NCBI GenBank assembly: GCA_902478645.1
Contig: CABSLV010000006.1
Coordinates: 13,091-77,090 of the forward strand
Length of the DNA stretch: 64,000 nt
DNA from: an uncultured Flavobacteriales bacterium
GTDB taxonomy: Bacteria; Bacteroidota; Bacteroidia; Flavobacteriales; UBA1820
Direction of reading: 5' to 3'
Shown here: positions 52,434 through 61,511 of the stretch, piece by piece
Layout: every line of letters starts with the position of its first letter
Numbering within the stretch: position 1 is the stretch's first letter
Translations under genes and position numbers: made by a program
The notes under the pieces: generated by a model
The model's input: only the letters and a program-made list of their open reading frames with translations
Databases searched by the model: none
Told to the model about the DNA's origin: nothing

Positions 52434-53396
52434 ATGAAGACGGGAAAAATTTTCCGGGCGCTGGCCACAGGTATGGTCATCGTTTGTCTGGTGGCGGGTT
52501 GTGCAAAGAGCGGCGCGGAATCTTCGGACCGGAAAGCGATCCTTTTTTCGGTTCCGGCGACGCGTTCGGCAGTGACCTCGCTGGGCGAGGGGGATGCTTT
52601 TGCCGTTTGGGCGCGCCAGAGCAGCGCAGGAGCGGCACAGATGATCCTCAGGCAGGAAACGGTGCGCTGTGCGGCAGGGGTATGGAGTTACGACAACGTG
52701 CGCTATTGGCAACAAGGAGCGACCTATGATTTTTACGCCCTCTATCCACACGATGTCCCTCAGGCTGTCCTGGCCGATACTGATGCCGGGCAGACGCCCC
52801 GGATGACGGTAACGGATTTCGATACCCGCCGTGCCGAGGATCTGATGGTGGCCGAAAAAGTGGCGTTGGCTTATGCAGGCAGCCTTTCGCCGGTGGTCTT
52901 TACTTTCCGGCATCTGCTCTCCAAGGTGGAGATCGTCGGGCGGATCGATCCGGCGCTCGAGGCGGCGGGTGTGTCCTGCCGGATCGTTTCGGCTTCTCTT
53001 TACGGTTTGCCGGCCACGGGCAGCGGTACGGTGGCTCCCGGGGGATACGGCACCTGGAGTCTGGGCGGGGCGACGACGGCCTCCGAACCGTTCGCTTCGG
53101 CGGGGGATGTGGCGCTCGTTACGGCGGGACAGTCCGTGTTCGGAGAGTTGCTGCCTTTTCCGCAGCAAGTCCGTGGAGACATCGTGCTGGAGATCGTTTA
53201 CGAGTGTACCGAGGCTGGGGGGGGACCCAGGAGTTTTTCCAAAACCATCGCCTTGGCCGATGCCGGGGTGAACCAGTGGGAACCGTCGATGAGTTATCGC
53301 TATACTTTCGTAGCCGGCGGCGACTACATCCTGTTCGGGAAACCAGAAGTCTCGCCTTGGCGGTCGGCCTCGGGCGGGATCGTGACGGTCGAGTAA
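52434..53396 (+). CDS. Fimbrillin-family lipoprotein, second pilin
   Basis: 320 residues. Lipobox LVAGC (Cys23) and the fimbrillin pattern (ILFSVPATRSAV, VFTFRHLLSKVEI, YRYTFVAGG). Arg in PATRSAV (about residue 44) again matches the protease-site position. It differs clearly from the first pilin and is separated from it by a hairpin, so it may be a minor or accessory subunit. The next pilin gene starts 21 bases later. Confidence 0.87.
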   Translation: MKTGKIFRALATGMVIVCLVAGCAKSGAESSDRKAILFSVPATRSAVTSLGEGDAFAVWARQSSAGAAQMILRQETVRCAAGVWSYDNVRYWQQGATYDFYALYPHDVPQAVLADTDAGQTPRMTVTDFDTRRAEDLMVAEKVALAYAGSLSPVVFTFRHLLSKVEIVGRIDPALEAAGVSCRIVSASLYGLPATGSGTVAPGGYGTWSLGGATTASEPFASAGDVALVTAGQSVFGELLPFPQQVRGDIVLEIVYECTEAGGGPRSFSKTIALADAGVNQWEPSMSYRYTFVAGGDYILFGKPEVSPWRSASGGIVTVE

Positions 53397-53417
53397 AATC
53401 CCTTTAAGTTCGAGTGT

Positions 53418-54527
53418 ATGATGAAAATTCGAGTTTTATACCTGTTTGCCGTGGTTTGCACCGCGCTGGCGGCTTGCCGGAAGGGGGAAGGAGATCGACA
53501 ACAGGCCGTTCTCTCGGACGACCCGATCCGCTTCGGGACACCTTCGATAAAAGTATCGAGGAGCGAGTTCAATGTCCGTGCGACCGGCCCGGTAAACGAG
53601 TTTCCGTCCGGAGGAGATTTCGGAGTCTTGGGGTATTGTTTGGCCAATTACGACGGCTCTACGGAGCTCAATCCGACTACGGGACCCACGCCTTGGGCTT
53701 CGAAAGCAGTACTCTGCTCTCCGCACGTGTTTTACAAGCAGCAGGTGAAATACAACGGAACGGCGTGCTACTACACCGGCACCCAGCAGCGTTGGTACGA
53801 GGCTTCGGACTACCTCTATACATTCTTGGCGTATTCCCCTTACGGGGATGCCTATTACACGGTCGAGCCGGCTACTCAGACGGGCATCGGGCTTCCTTCG
53901 CTGACTTTTTCGATGCCTTTCTCGGGGGGAGATCTCTCCACGCTTCGGCCGATCGACCAGATCCCCGATGCCATGGCGGCGGCAGCGGTGGATGTAAGCC
54001 GGCAGGACGGGAAAGTCGATCTTTCTTTCGAGCATCTGTTGGCCGGGTTCAATTTCAAGGTGAACAACTACAATCCGACCAACGACTTGACGATACATGG
54101 TTTGCGTCTTGTCGGCAATTTTTACCGCTCTCTCAAGATCCGGATGAACCAAGGGCTGGAGTTTCCCTCCGAGATGTTTGCCGGCACGTTCACTTTCCTC
54201 GATGGAGGCGACGATGCGGACGATGTGACGGTGGGGCACGACAAGATGGCCGAGCGGGTAGGCGGAGAAACCCTGATGCTGGTGTCCAATTTGGGTGCCT
54301 CGCCCGATTATCTGGGTACAGGGATCGAAATACAGATCGATTATTCTTTCATGGGGGTTCGCACCACGGGCAAGGCATTTGCCCTGCCCGGTGGGTATTT
54401 GCCGCAGGGAGGGACGATCTATACCATCGAAATGAACTTTATCGGAGACGCTTTCGTGCTCAATTTCGTGGTGGACAACAACCAGATGTGGGAAGAGGGC
54501 GGAGACAGCGACATCAAATTCGAATGA
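53418..54527 (+). CDS. Fimbrillin-family lipoprotein, third pilin
   Basis: 369 residues (or one less from ATG 53421). Lipobox LAAC (Cys20). The beta-rich pattern contains DLSFEHLLAGFNFKVN and IYTIEMNFIGD, as in the other fimbrillins, and Arg in FNVRATGP (about residue 54) at the predicted protease position. It lies 7 bases before the tip-type gene, so it may be the adaptor subunit. Confidence 0.85.
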   Translation: MMKIRVLYLFAVVCTALAACRKGEGDRQQAVLSDDPIRFGTPSIKVSRSEFNVRATGPVNEFPSGGDFGVLGYCLANYDGSTELNPTTGPTPWASKAVLCSPHVFYKQQVKYNGTACYYTGTQQRWYEASDYLYTFLAYSPYGDAYYTVEPATQTGIGLPSLTFSMPFSGGDLSTLRPIDQIPDAMAAAAVDVSRQDGKVDLSFEHLLAGFNFKVNNYNPTNDLTIHGLRLVGNFYRSLKIRMNQGLEFPSEMFAGTFTFLDGGDDADDVTVGHDKMAERVGGETLMLVSNLGASPDYLGTGIEIQIDYSFMGVRTTGKAFALPGGYLPQGGTIYTIEMNFIGDAFVLNFVVDNNQMWEEGGDSDIKFE

Positions 54528-54534
54528 CCAGGGA

Positions 54535-56916
54535 ATGAAGAGAAAACGTGTTTGCCAAAGTTTGTGGGCGGCCGCCCTTGTTGTGCTGTCGGCCGGCTGC
54601 GTGAAGGAGCCGTATCCGGGAGGCGGTACGGGGGGGGCCGGGTTTACCCTTACGGCGGTGGCCGAGAGCATGTCGCCCGAGGGGGTGATAACCCGCGCTT
54701 CGGATCCCAAGACAGCGGCGGAATGTGAAATCCGTACGCTCCACGTCTTTTTGTTCGGGCCGGATGGGAACTATCTGGGCACCAGGGAGGGACATCGTAT
54801 TTTCCAGGGGTACCAGCAGATCGGTTCGCCGACTTTGCACATCGATGCGGGCGGTTTTTCCGATCCGGCGGCGGCAGCCAGTGCTACGGTGTATGTGGTG
54901 GCCAATGTCGAACCGGGGACTTTCGGGGCAATATCGGCCGAGGGTTATCCGGAAAAGATCCGGAACAAGGCGGATTTCGATGCTTTTTATTACCAGCCTA
55001 CGCGGCGTGAAGACTTGTCGGAGCTCCCCGAAGCGGGGATGCCGATGTTCGGTATGGATACGCTCGATCTGACACAGGCCGACGGTTCGGTGGTAGTCGA
55101 GCTGAAGGCGCTGATGGCGCGGGTAGATTTTTTGTTTCGTGTCGAGGCTCCCGGGGGTACGATCGGGGGACTCCCTTCGCTGGTTCTGACCGAGTGCGAA
55201 GTCAGGAATGTCCCGACAAGGGTGTCGTTTGTGCCTTTGGCGGAAGATGCGGAGAGCAACCTCGATGCCGATGGCGATGGACAGGCCGATGCGACGACTT
55301 CCAGGGTGGTGTACATAGACCCTTCTACCGGTCCTTTGCGCAACCAGCAGGGAGAAGCGGAGTTCTCGTTTTATGTGTATGAAAACCAAAGACACCCCGG
55401 ATATGCGGAATATCCCGGCGAGTATCCGTATCCTGCGGGGCTCGATCCGGACCATTACCAGCGGTACAAACCGCTGTTGGCCCTCGGTACGGACAATGAT
55501 ACGATTCCGGCTACGTATGCTGTATTCAAGGGCGTGTTTACCGATGAGGATGACATCGACTATCAGGCTACGTGTACCATTTTCCTGGGGGGAGATCCTG
55601 TATCCGATTTCAATCTTCGGCGGAATCATCAGTACCGCAACCATGTAACGATATCCGGTATTACGGTGGTCGGGCATACTCCGTCGGATGTGGTAACTTT
55701 CGATGCACGGATCGAGGTGGAACATACCAGTCCGTATTATATCTCTATCCTCCGGCACAAGGATCTGGATGCGCATTTCAACATCGTGCCACTGGATGTC
55801 TATCTGTTCGACGAGGCTGCTGGCGGAGCGATAGATGTGCGGGTCGACCAGCCGCAAACCAATACCTGGTTTCGCATAGAGCGTGTGTCGGCTGAAGTGA
55901 TGCGCAGCGGGCAGGCGGAAGATTACCAGATCAGTCATCCAGGGCAGGCCTTTGTTGCCGGGACGGGCAAACGGAAGTTTTTTACGCGGGATCTGGTAAC
56001 CGATCCGGCTCAGTTGGCCAACAGCATCTCGGCTACCTTGGCAAACAGGGATCGTATCTATATCTACATCGACGAAAACATCAGCGTCGATAGCCGTCAG
56101 GGCGATCTGATCGTCGAATACAAGGAAAACGGTACGGTGAAGGATACCCGCACCATCACTCTCATTCAGCAGGGGCTGTTTCCCGTGCGGGTAGAGGACG
56201 GGGGCGCGTATCAATACACGATCTATGTCGAGGCGTACGAGGAATACCGGGACTATTACGATCCGCTCTCCGAATGGACCTCCGATCAGGTGTACGAAGG
56301 TCTTCCCTGGGGACCGGCTAATATGGGCGAGATCAATACCGGTCTTATCGGATACCTTCCGCGTTTGAGTGCGGTGGAGAATTATTTCGAGGGGAAAAAG
56401 GGAACGATCGCCATCCTGATGGCCACAGGAGTATTCAATAAAAACTGGACAGGACTGTATCCCAGCGACCCTGCCCGGGCGATGATCCTGGATCAGGTTC
56501 CGCAGACGGCGGCTGAGTATTGCTATCGGAAAAACAAGACGGATGCTGATGGTATGATCTCCGAGGAGAATACCGAATGGTATCTGCCGGCTATCCGCGA
56601 GTTGGAAAATACGCTTACCACGTATTATCCGGTGTACAAGGAATTTCAGGAAAATTTTTACTGGTCTTCGGCCGCAGCCGCGCGCGAAGGCGGGTGGGGA
56701 ACGAACGAGGCTTCGGAATACGCCCGTGCGACGATGGCTTACGTGAATGGATCGGGAAGCATCGTCCACAAGCCCAGCGGAGCCGACCAGTATTACGATC
56801 CGAGTCAGGGAGCTGCCAGTATGTATGGAAAAACGCTGAGGACACAGCCGTTGCGTATCCGGGCGGTGTATCGTCCGTCCGATGGCGGACTTATCGCGGG
56901 GGACGTCTATCCGTAA
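54535..56916 (+). CDS. Large fimbrial tip-like lipoprotein (DUF4906-type) with C-terminal lectin-like domain
   Basis: 793 residues. Lipobox LSAGC (Cys22); GVITRASDP supplies the arginine seen in the pilins. The N-terminal half has pilin-like beta pattern (FLFRVEAPGGTI, ATVYVVANVEPG). The last 110 residues contain EWYLPAIRELENTL and FYWSSAAA, the pattern of DUF1566/Fib_succ_major C-terminal domains that have a C-type-lectin-like fold. By size and position at the operon end it resembles the FimE/Mfa-type tip adhesins. The ligand is unknown. Confidence 0.85.
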   Translation: MKRKRVCQSLWAAALVVLSAGCVKEPYPGGGTGGAGFTLTAVAESMSPEGVITRASDPKTAAECEIRTLHVFLFGPDGNYLGTREGHRIFQGYQQIGSPTLHIDAGGFSDPAAAASATVYVVANVEPGTFGAISAEGYPEKIRNKADFDAFYYQPTRREDLSELPEAGMPMFGMDTLDLTQADGSVVVELKALMARVDFLFRVEAPGGTIGGLPSLVLTECEVRNVPTRVSFVPLAEDAESNLDADGDGQADATTSRVVYIDPSTGPLRNQQGEAEFSFYVYENQRHPGYAEYPGEYPYPAGLDPDHYQRYKPLLALGTDNDTIPATYAVFKGVFTDEDDIDYQATCTIFLGGDPVSDFNLRRNHQYRNHVTISGITVVGHTPSDVVTFDARIEVEHTSPYYISILRHKDLDAHFNIVPLDVYLFDEAAGGAIDVRVDQPQTNTWFRIERVSAEVMRSGQAEDYQISHPGQAFVAGTGKRKFFTRDLVTDPAQLANSISATLANRDRIYIYIDENISVDSRQGDLIVEYKENGTVKDTRTITLIQQGLFPVRVEDGGAYQYTIYVEAYEEYRDYYDPLSEWTSDQVYEGLPWGPANMGEINTGLIGYLPRLSAVENYFEGKKGTIAILMATGVFNKNWTGLYPSDPARAMILDQVPQTAAEYCYRKNKTDADGMISEENTEWYLPAIRELENTLTTYYPVYKEFQENFYWSSAAAAREGGWGTNEASEYARATMAYVNGSGSIVHKPSGADQYYDPSQGAASMYGKTLRTQPLRIRAVYRPSDGGLIAGDVYP

Positions 56917-56938
56917 GCTCCCACGCCGGAAAGGAAAA

Positions 56939-56986
56939 GCAAAAAAACGCCCCCGTTCAAAGCTTTGAACGGGGGCGTTTTTTTGC
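56939..56986. terminator. Bidirectional terminator after the fimbrial operon and the polyferredoxin gene
   Basis: Perfect palindrome with 24-bp arms (56939-56962 with 56963-56986) and A7/T7 runs at the outer ends. It separates the convergent fimbrial operon and iron-sulfur operon. Confidence 0.88.
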
Positions 56987-56990
56987 AGCA

Positions 56991-58553
56991 TCAGAATCCG
57001 AAGCCGTCGAGTTCGACTTCATGCGTGCCGGCATCTTCGAACGGGAGAGCTTCCTGGTGTACCGCTTCGCCTTCGACGTAGATGGCTTTGTGTGGGGTGG
57101 CCGGGCAAACGTATTCGCAGCCGCCGCACCCTACGCAGATCTGCGGGTCGGTGTGGGGGATGGTCAGTCCGTCGCGGTAGGGGATCATGCTCACCGCCTG
57201 TGTGGGGCAGTGTTCGGAGCAAGCCCCGCAACTGGTGCCGTCGGTATGGACGATACAGAAATCTTCGACGAAGGCCACCCGCCCTACCTGGGTGCGGTGT
57301 TTTTCTTCGACGCTCAAGGGAAGGATCGCTCCGTTGGGGCACACGTCCGAGCAGACGGTGCAGTCGTAGTTGCAGAAGCCCTTGTCGAAGTACATCATCG
57401 GCTGCATCATCCCGGAGAGGCCGTACTCGAGCAGCGCCGGTTTGAGCACTCTCGAAGGGCATTTGCTGATGCACAGGTGGCAAGCGGTGCAGTGCTGCCC
57501 CAGATGCTCGTGTCCCAGGGAACCGGGCGGGCTGATGGGCACCTGCCGGGTATGTCCGCTCCCGTCGCGCAGGCGGAGGCGTTCCTGCTGGCCATGTCCT
57601 TGTGCCATTAGGGCAGGGACGGTGAGCGTAGCCGCCAGCGTGGTGGCCAGAAATTCCCGGCGGGAGGGGTCTTTCGGGGCGGCTTTCGCGGGGGCAGCCT
57701 CAGATGGAAGCGCCGGTGCTTTCTTGGGACCCGAGAAAGAGAGCGCATCCTGCCGGCAGGCATCCAGGCAGTCGAAGCAGTCCACGCAGCGGCTGTAGTC
57801 GATGCGCTGGTTCCGGCTGTCGATGCACGAGGCTTTGCACCGGGTGGCGCACACTCCGCAGTGGGTGCATTTCGCGGGGTCGATCCGGATTTTCCACCAG
57901 GAAAAACGACTGATCAGCCCTAAAAACGTCCCTACCGGGCAAATGGTGTTGCAGTACGTGCGGCCGTGCTTCCAGGCCAGGTACCCTACCCCGAGCAAGG
58001 TGAGCAGGGCGATGGACAGGGCAAAGGCACTGCGCACGTAGATATCCATCCGGTAAAACGTGTAGTTGCCCATTGCGGTGAAGAGCGCTTCGAGCAGGTT
58101 GTTGCCCGCCAGATAGACCGGAGCGAATACGTTGGCGGCGATACGGCCGTAGGCGGCGTACGGGTCGAGCAGGCTGGCCAGCAGGGTAAATCCGGATACC
58201 AGTGCCACGACCGTAGCTGCCAGCAGGGTGTAGCGCAGGATGTTGCGGGCCGGGGAGTACTGGTAGCGTTTCTTTTTCTTCGGCTTTTTCCCCAGGCCTC
58301 GGCTTATGCGGGCAATGACGTCCTGGAAGATCCCCATGGGACAGATGACCGAGCAGTACAGGCGTCCCAGCAGCAGGGTGAGTGCCATCAGAGCTACCAG
58401 AACAGCAGTCGAAAGGGAGAGAACGGCCGGAACGAATTGGATGTGTTCCAGGACGCTGAACCCTTCGGGCAGCAGGCCTGCGAAGTCGATGAAGTAAAAC
58501 GTGACGAGCGAGAGCATCACGACCGCTACGGCGATACGGAGTTTGCGGAGCAT
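56991..58553 (-). CDS. NapH/MauN-like membrane polyferredoxin with an internal Tat-like motif
   Basis: 520 residues. Residues 1-215 have five or six membrane helices with two CxxxCP motifs (Cys67/71 and Cys201/205), as in NapH. A cytoplasmic ferredoxin pair follows (Cys229/232/235/239; 256/259/262/266), then a linker with a twin-arginine motif SRREFLATTLA (Arg298-299) and a hydrophobic stretch to about 317. The C-terminal part has more cysteine groups: 355/358/361/365, 394/398/401/405, 442/445/449 and 473/476/479/483. It looks like a fusion of a NapH-type membrane ferredoxin and a NapG/MauM-type exported ferredoxin. It likely moves electrons through or along the membrane; partners are encoded in the same operon (DUF362 and ECF-S genes). 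Confidence 0.88.
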   Translation of the reverse strand: MLRKLRIAVAVVMLSLVTFYFIDFAGLLPEGFSVLEHIQFVPAVLSLSTAVLVALMALTLLLGRLYCSVICPMGIFQDVIARISRGLGKKPKKKKRYQYSPARNILRYTLLAATVVALVSGFTLLASLLDPYAAYGRIAANVFAPVYLAGNNLLEALFTAMGNYTFYRMDIYVRSAFALSIALLTLLGVGYLAWKHGRTYCNTICPVGTFLGLISRFSWWKIRIDPAKCTHCGVCATRCKASCIDSRNQRIDYSRCVDCFDCLDACRQDALSFSGPKKAPALPSEAAPAKAAPKDPSRREFLATTLAATLTVPALMAQGHGQQERLRLRDGSGHTRQVPISPPGSLGHEHLGQHCTACHLCISKCPSRVLKPALLEYGLSGMMQPMMYFDKGFCNYDCTVCSDVCPNGAILPLSVEEKHRTQVGRVAFVEDFCIVHTDGTSCGACSEHCPTQAVSMIPYRDGLTIPHTDPQICVGCGGCEYVCPATPHKAIYVEGEAVHQEALPFEDAGTHEVELDGFGF

Positions 58554-58563
58554 GGGGAAGGCG

Positions 58564-59502
58564 TCAGATTTTGATGCGTTTTACATTCAGGCTTTCGAGG
58601 TCCATCGTTCCCACTCCGAGTGCCTGGGCGGCTGCGATGTGTCCGACCGATTCGAGAGGCATTTCGCGGATCTGGTTGAAGAATTTGGCGGCGGCGGTGT
58701 CCACTGCTACGATGTCCTGGGAGAGGAAAAGCGCTTTGGCCAGCACGACGTCCGAGGCGCTGCGGCCGCGCGGGCCGTTGGTTTTCATCACCCGGTATGC
58801 GTCCACGATGTTCAGGGCGGGTTTTTTGTCCAGGGTGCAGACATCGGCGATGCACTGTTGGAGGTTGTGCGCATGGAAGTATTCCCGGTCCCAGACGATG
58901 CCCATGTAGTTCTTCATCGAGATGGTCAGGTTGGCCCCACCGTGGTTTTTCAGGATGGGGCAGTTGAACCACACGTCGGCATCGAGCAGCGCGGTGTGGA
59001 TTTTGGCCTTCTTGAGGTTTTTCCCATGGGGGAGGGAGACTTCGCGGTAGTACGATTCGGTGTGGGCGGGAATTACCTTGGCTCCGGCGGCTTTGGCGGC
59101 TTCTTCGATGCCGCTGCTCTGGTAGCATTTGCGCCAGTCGTCGCAGGTATGGTCGAAGACCGTTACTTCCGAAGCGCCCGCGGCGAAGCACTGGCGAATG
59201 AGTTCAGTGATCAGTTTCGGGTTGGTATTTCCGGCCAGCTCCGGGGTCTTGTCCCAGCCGATGTTGGGTTTTACCAGCACCTTTTGGCCTTTCTTTACAA
59301 AGCGTCCGATGCCGCCGACCTCCGTCAGGGCGCGGCGGAGCATTTCGTCGGGTTCTCCACCCATGACGGCGATCAGGTCGGCCGGCGTGCCGTTCGAGGA
59401 GGATTTTACCGGCTGAGCCAGGACGTCCATCGCTCCGTGCGGGCGCAGGGTCATGGCTGCACCGGTAACGGCTACGGCTTTGAGGAAATCTCGTCTGTCC
59501 AT
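58564..59502 (-). CDS. DUF362 protein with Tat-type signal
   Basis: 312 residues. The N-terminus MDRRDFLKAVAVTGAAMTL is a twin-arginine signal, so the protein is likely exported folded with its cofactor. The DUF362 core shows VLVKPNIGWDKTPELAG, VTVFDHTCDD and NCPILKNHGGANLTISMKNYMG. Unlike the 60259 paralog it has no ferredoxin-like cysteine clusters. Function unknown; it lies 10 bases upstream of the polyferredoxin gene. Confidence 0.87.
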   Translation of the reverse strand: MDRRDFLKAVAVTGAAMTLRPHGAMDVLAQPVKSSSNGTPADLIAVMGGEPDEMLRRALTEVGGIGRFVKKGQKVLVKPNIGWDKTPELAGNTNPKLITELIRQCFAAGASEVTVFDHTCDDWRKCYQSSGIEEAAKAAGAKVIPAHTESYYREVSLPHGKNLKKAKIHTALLDADVWFNCPILKNHGGANLTISMKNYMGIVWDREYFHAHNLQQCIADVCTLDKKPALNIVDAYRVMKTNGPRGRSASDVVLAKALFLSQDIVAVDTAAAKFFNQIREMPLESVGHIAAAQALGVGTMDLESLNVKRIKI

Positions 59503-59527
59503 CGTGTCGTTTTTTAAAGGAGAGACA

Positions 59528-60037
59528 TCAGATCTTTTGCAGGGCTTTCAGTACGGCATATCCTCCCAGGATCTGTACGGCGATACCGGGCAGGCCGATG
59601 CGCAGGTCTTGCAGGGCGGCGGCGAGGCTGCCGGTGAGCCCCCATTCGGCCAGTGAACCGACGATCTGGTAAGCGGCTACGGCTGCCAGGATGGCCCAAA
59701 ATGAGATTTTACCGGCTTTCTTGGCGGCGTAGGCAGCGGCCAGAGCCAGCAGCACGGACTTGATGAGGATGGCGGGGAGCATTCCGGCAGGGGGCATGCC
59801 GAAAAGCAGGTGGTTGGCCAGCGGCGAGGCCAGAGCCGTGAGAAGTCCTACGGCCAGGCCGTATTTGTAGGCGGCGATCAGGGTGAAGAAATAGATCGGC
59901 AGCCAGATGAGTCCTCCTCCGGGGATCAGGTGCACCAGTTGGGGCAGGGCGATGTTGCCGGCGGCAAACAGAGCGGCGAAGACATAGGTGCGTCCTTGGG
60001 TGAAGGAGAGGGATTGGAGTTTTGCGACGGTTTCCAT
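59528..60037 (-). CDS. ECF transporter S-component-like membrane protein
   Basis: 169 residues from ATG 60037 with five to six membrane segments and small-residue-rich helices (TYVFAALFAAGNIALPQLVHLIPGGGLIWLP, ALASPLANHLLFGMPPAG), matching ECF S components. Such proteins bind a vitamin or cofactor precursor and use shared AT modules; none is nearby. It lies 25 bases upstream of the Tat-type DUF362 gene and shares its operon with redox proteins, so its substrate may be linked to a redox cofactor. The assignment of family is good, of substrate none. Confidence 0.75.
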   Translation of the reverse strand: METVAKLQSLSFTQGRTYVFAALFAAGNIALPQLVHLIPGGGLIWLPIYFFTLIAAYKYGLAVGLLTALASPLANHLLFGMPPAGMLPAILIKSVLLALAAAYAAKKAGKISFWAILAAVAAYQIVGSLAEWGLTGSLAAALQDLRIGLPGIAVQILGGYAVLKALQKI

Positions 60038-60205
60038 GGTTTTTTGGCAGTTTGTTTTGTATTCGGTTTGACCTTCCCGGCGGGAAGGCAGGACAAAATA
60101 AGTGATTTGCAGGAAAATGGACACTACCCGATTTACGGTTTTTTCGAATCTTCTCCGCCAGGCGTCCCGCGATGCAGCGGGGAACGTTTGGCACAGCGGG
60201 CAGGG

Positions 60206-60243
60206 GCGGCCTTGCGGCCGCCGCGCCGCGCTTGCGCGGCGCG
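60206..60243. repeat. Two adjacent GC-rich palindromes
   Basis: Stem 60206-60211 with 60216-60221 (GCGGCC/GGCCGC, TTGC loop) directly followed by 60222-60230 with 60235-60243 (CGCGCCGCG/CGCGGCGCG, CTTG loop). They lie in the 221-base spacer between the ECF-S gene and the DUF362 ferredoxin gene. No T-run, so a role in mRNA processing or stability is more likely than termination. Confidence 0.6.
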
Positions 60244-60258
60244 TGCCTGGGGGTAAGT

Positions 60259-61380
60259 TCAGACGGTGATGAGTTCGTACTGCGTGGTGCCGATGCCGAT
60301 CTTTTCGGCATGTTCGAGTGCCGCCTCCCATTTGGTGTCGGGGTGGAGCAGGTGGAACTTGTCGGCCCCTTCGAGGTGTTCGTGCTGGTGTTCGTTGTGC
60401 AGGCGGTTGTCGGTAGAGAGCACCGGCGCGGCGATGACCAGGTCGGCGCAAGCCTTGTCGAGGGCCACCGGGTCGAACGAGGCGAGCATGCCCAGGTCGG
60501 GGACGATGGCGGCATCGTTGTGGTTCCAGCAGTCGCATTCGGGCGATACGTTCATGATGAAGCTCACGTGGAAATGCGGCTTGTCCTTCAGCACGGCGGC
60601 GGTGTATTCAGCGATCTTGTAATTCAGACGTTCGGCCGTGTCGCCGGGGCCCATCACGGCACCTTCGTATTGGCACAGGGCGATGCACTGCCCGCAGCCT
60701 ACGCATTTGGAGTAGTCGATCACCGCTTTGCGTTCGGCGTTGAGGTGGATGGCATCGTGTGCGCAGTGCTTTACGCAGATCAGGCAACCCTTGCAGTGTT
60801 CCCGGTCGATTACCGGTTGGGAGGCGCAGTGCAATTCCAGTTTTCCGCCTACGCTGGCACAGCCCATGCCCAGGTTTTTGATTGCACCGCCGAAGCCGGC
60901 CTGTTCGTGTCCCTTGAAGTGGTTCATCGAGATGATGATGTCGGCATCGGCAATCGCCGCACCGATCTTGGGTGCCTTGCAGTACTCTCCGTCGATGGGG
61001 ATCTCTCGGTAGTCAGTGCCTTTGAGTCCGTCGGCGATGATAACGTCACACCGTGCCGAGATGGGGTTGAAGCCGTTTTCCATAGCACTTTGCAGATGGT
61101 CGACCGCATTGGAACGGCGCCCCGAATACAGGGTGTTGCAGTCCGTGAGGAAGGGTTTGGCTCCCAGCGAACGCAGGATGTCGGCCATGCGTGCGGCAAA
61201 ATTGGGACGGATGTACGCCACGTTGCCCGGTTCGCCGAAATGGATCTTGATGGCGGCAAAGCGTTTCTCGAAATCGATGGTGTCGATGCCCGCCCGGCGT
61301 ACCAGGCGCTCCATCTTGTCCAGCAGATTGCTGCGCGGAGTGGTGCGCAGCGAGGTGAAAAATACTTTGGAAGCAGTCAT
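60259..61380 (-). CDS. DUF362 protein with two 4Fe-4S ferredoxin motifs
   Basis: 373 residues from ATG 61380. The DUF362 core (AAIKIHFGEPGNVAYIRP, LTDCNTLYSGRRSNA, ISMNHFKGHEQAGFGGAIKNLGMGCASVGGK) is joined to a ferredoxin domain with Cys196/199/202/206 and Cys226/229/232/236. No signal peptide, so it should be cytoplasmic, complementing the exported paralog at 58564. Function unknown. It is the first gene of the four-gene minus-strand unit. Confidence 0.88.
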   Translation of the reverse strand: MTASKVFFTSLRTTPRSNLLDKMERLVRRAGIDTIDFEKRFAAIKIHFGEPGNVAYIRPNFAARMADILRSLGAKPFLTDCNTLYSGRRSNAVDHLQSAMENGFNPISARCDVIIADGLKGTDYREIPIDGEYCKAPKIGAAIADADIIISMNHFKGHEQAGFGGAIKNLGMGCASVGGKLELHCASQPVIDREHCKGCLICVKHCAHDAIHLNAERKAVIDYSKCVGCGQCIALCQYEGAVMGPGDTAERLNYKIAEYTAAVLKDKPHFHVSFIMNVSPECDCWNHNDAAIVPDLGMLASFDPVALDKACADLVIAAPVLSTDNRLHNEHQHEHLEGADKFHLLHPDTKWEAALEHAEKIGIGTTQYELITV

Positions 61381-61511
61381 GGATAGTGATGATGATGTTG
61401 TGGGATAAAAGTACGGAATTTTTGGGAAGAAACACCGGCGGGGGGGGGGAAGTGTTTTTGGACAGGAGGCCGAGGTCTGGGCATAGCCAAATGCGAAAAC
61501 GTTGTTTTCGA

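Noticed and set aside
54514..56991. 825-residue open frame on the minus strand
   Set aside because: Antisense to the tip-like fimbrial protein; Arg/His-rich composition without motifs.
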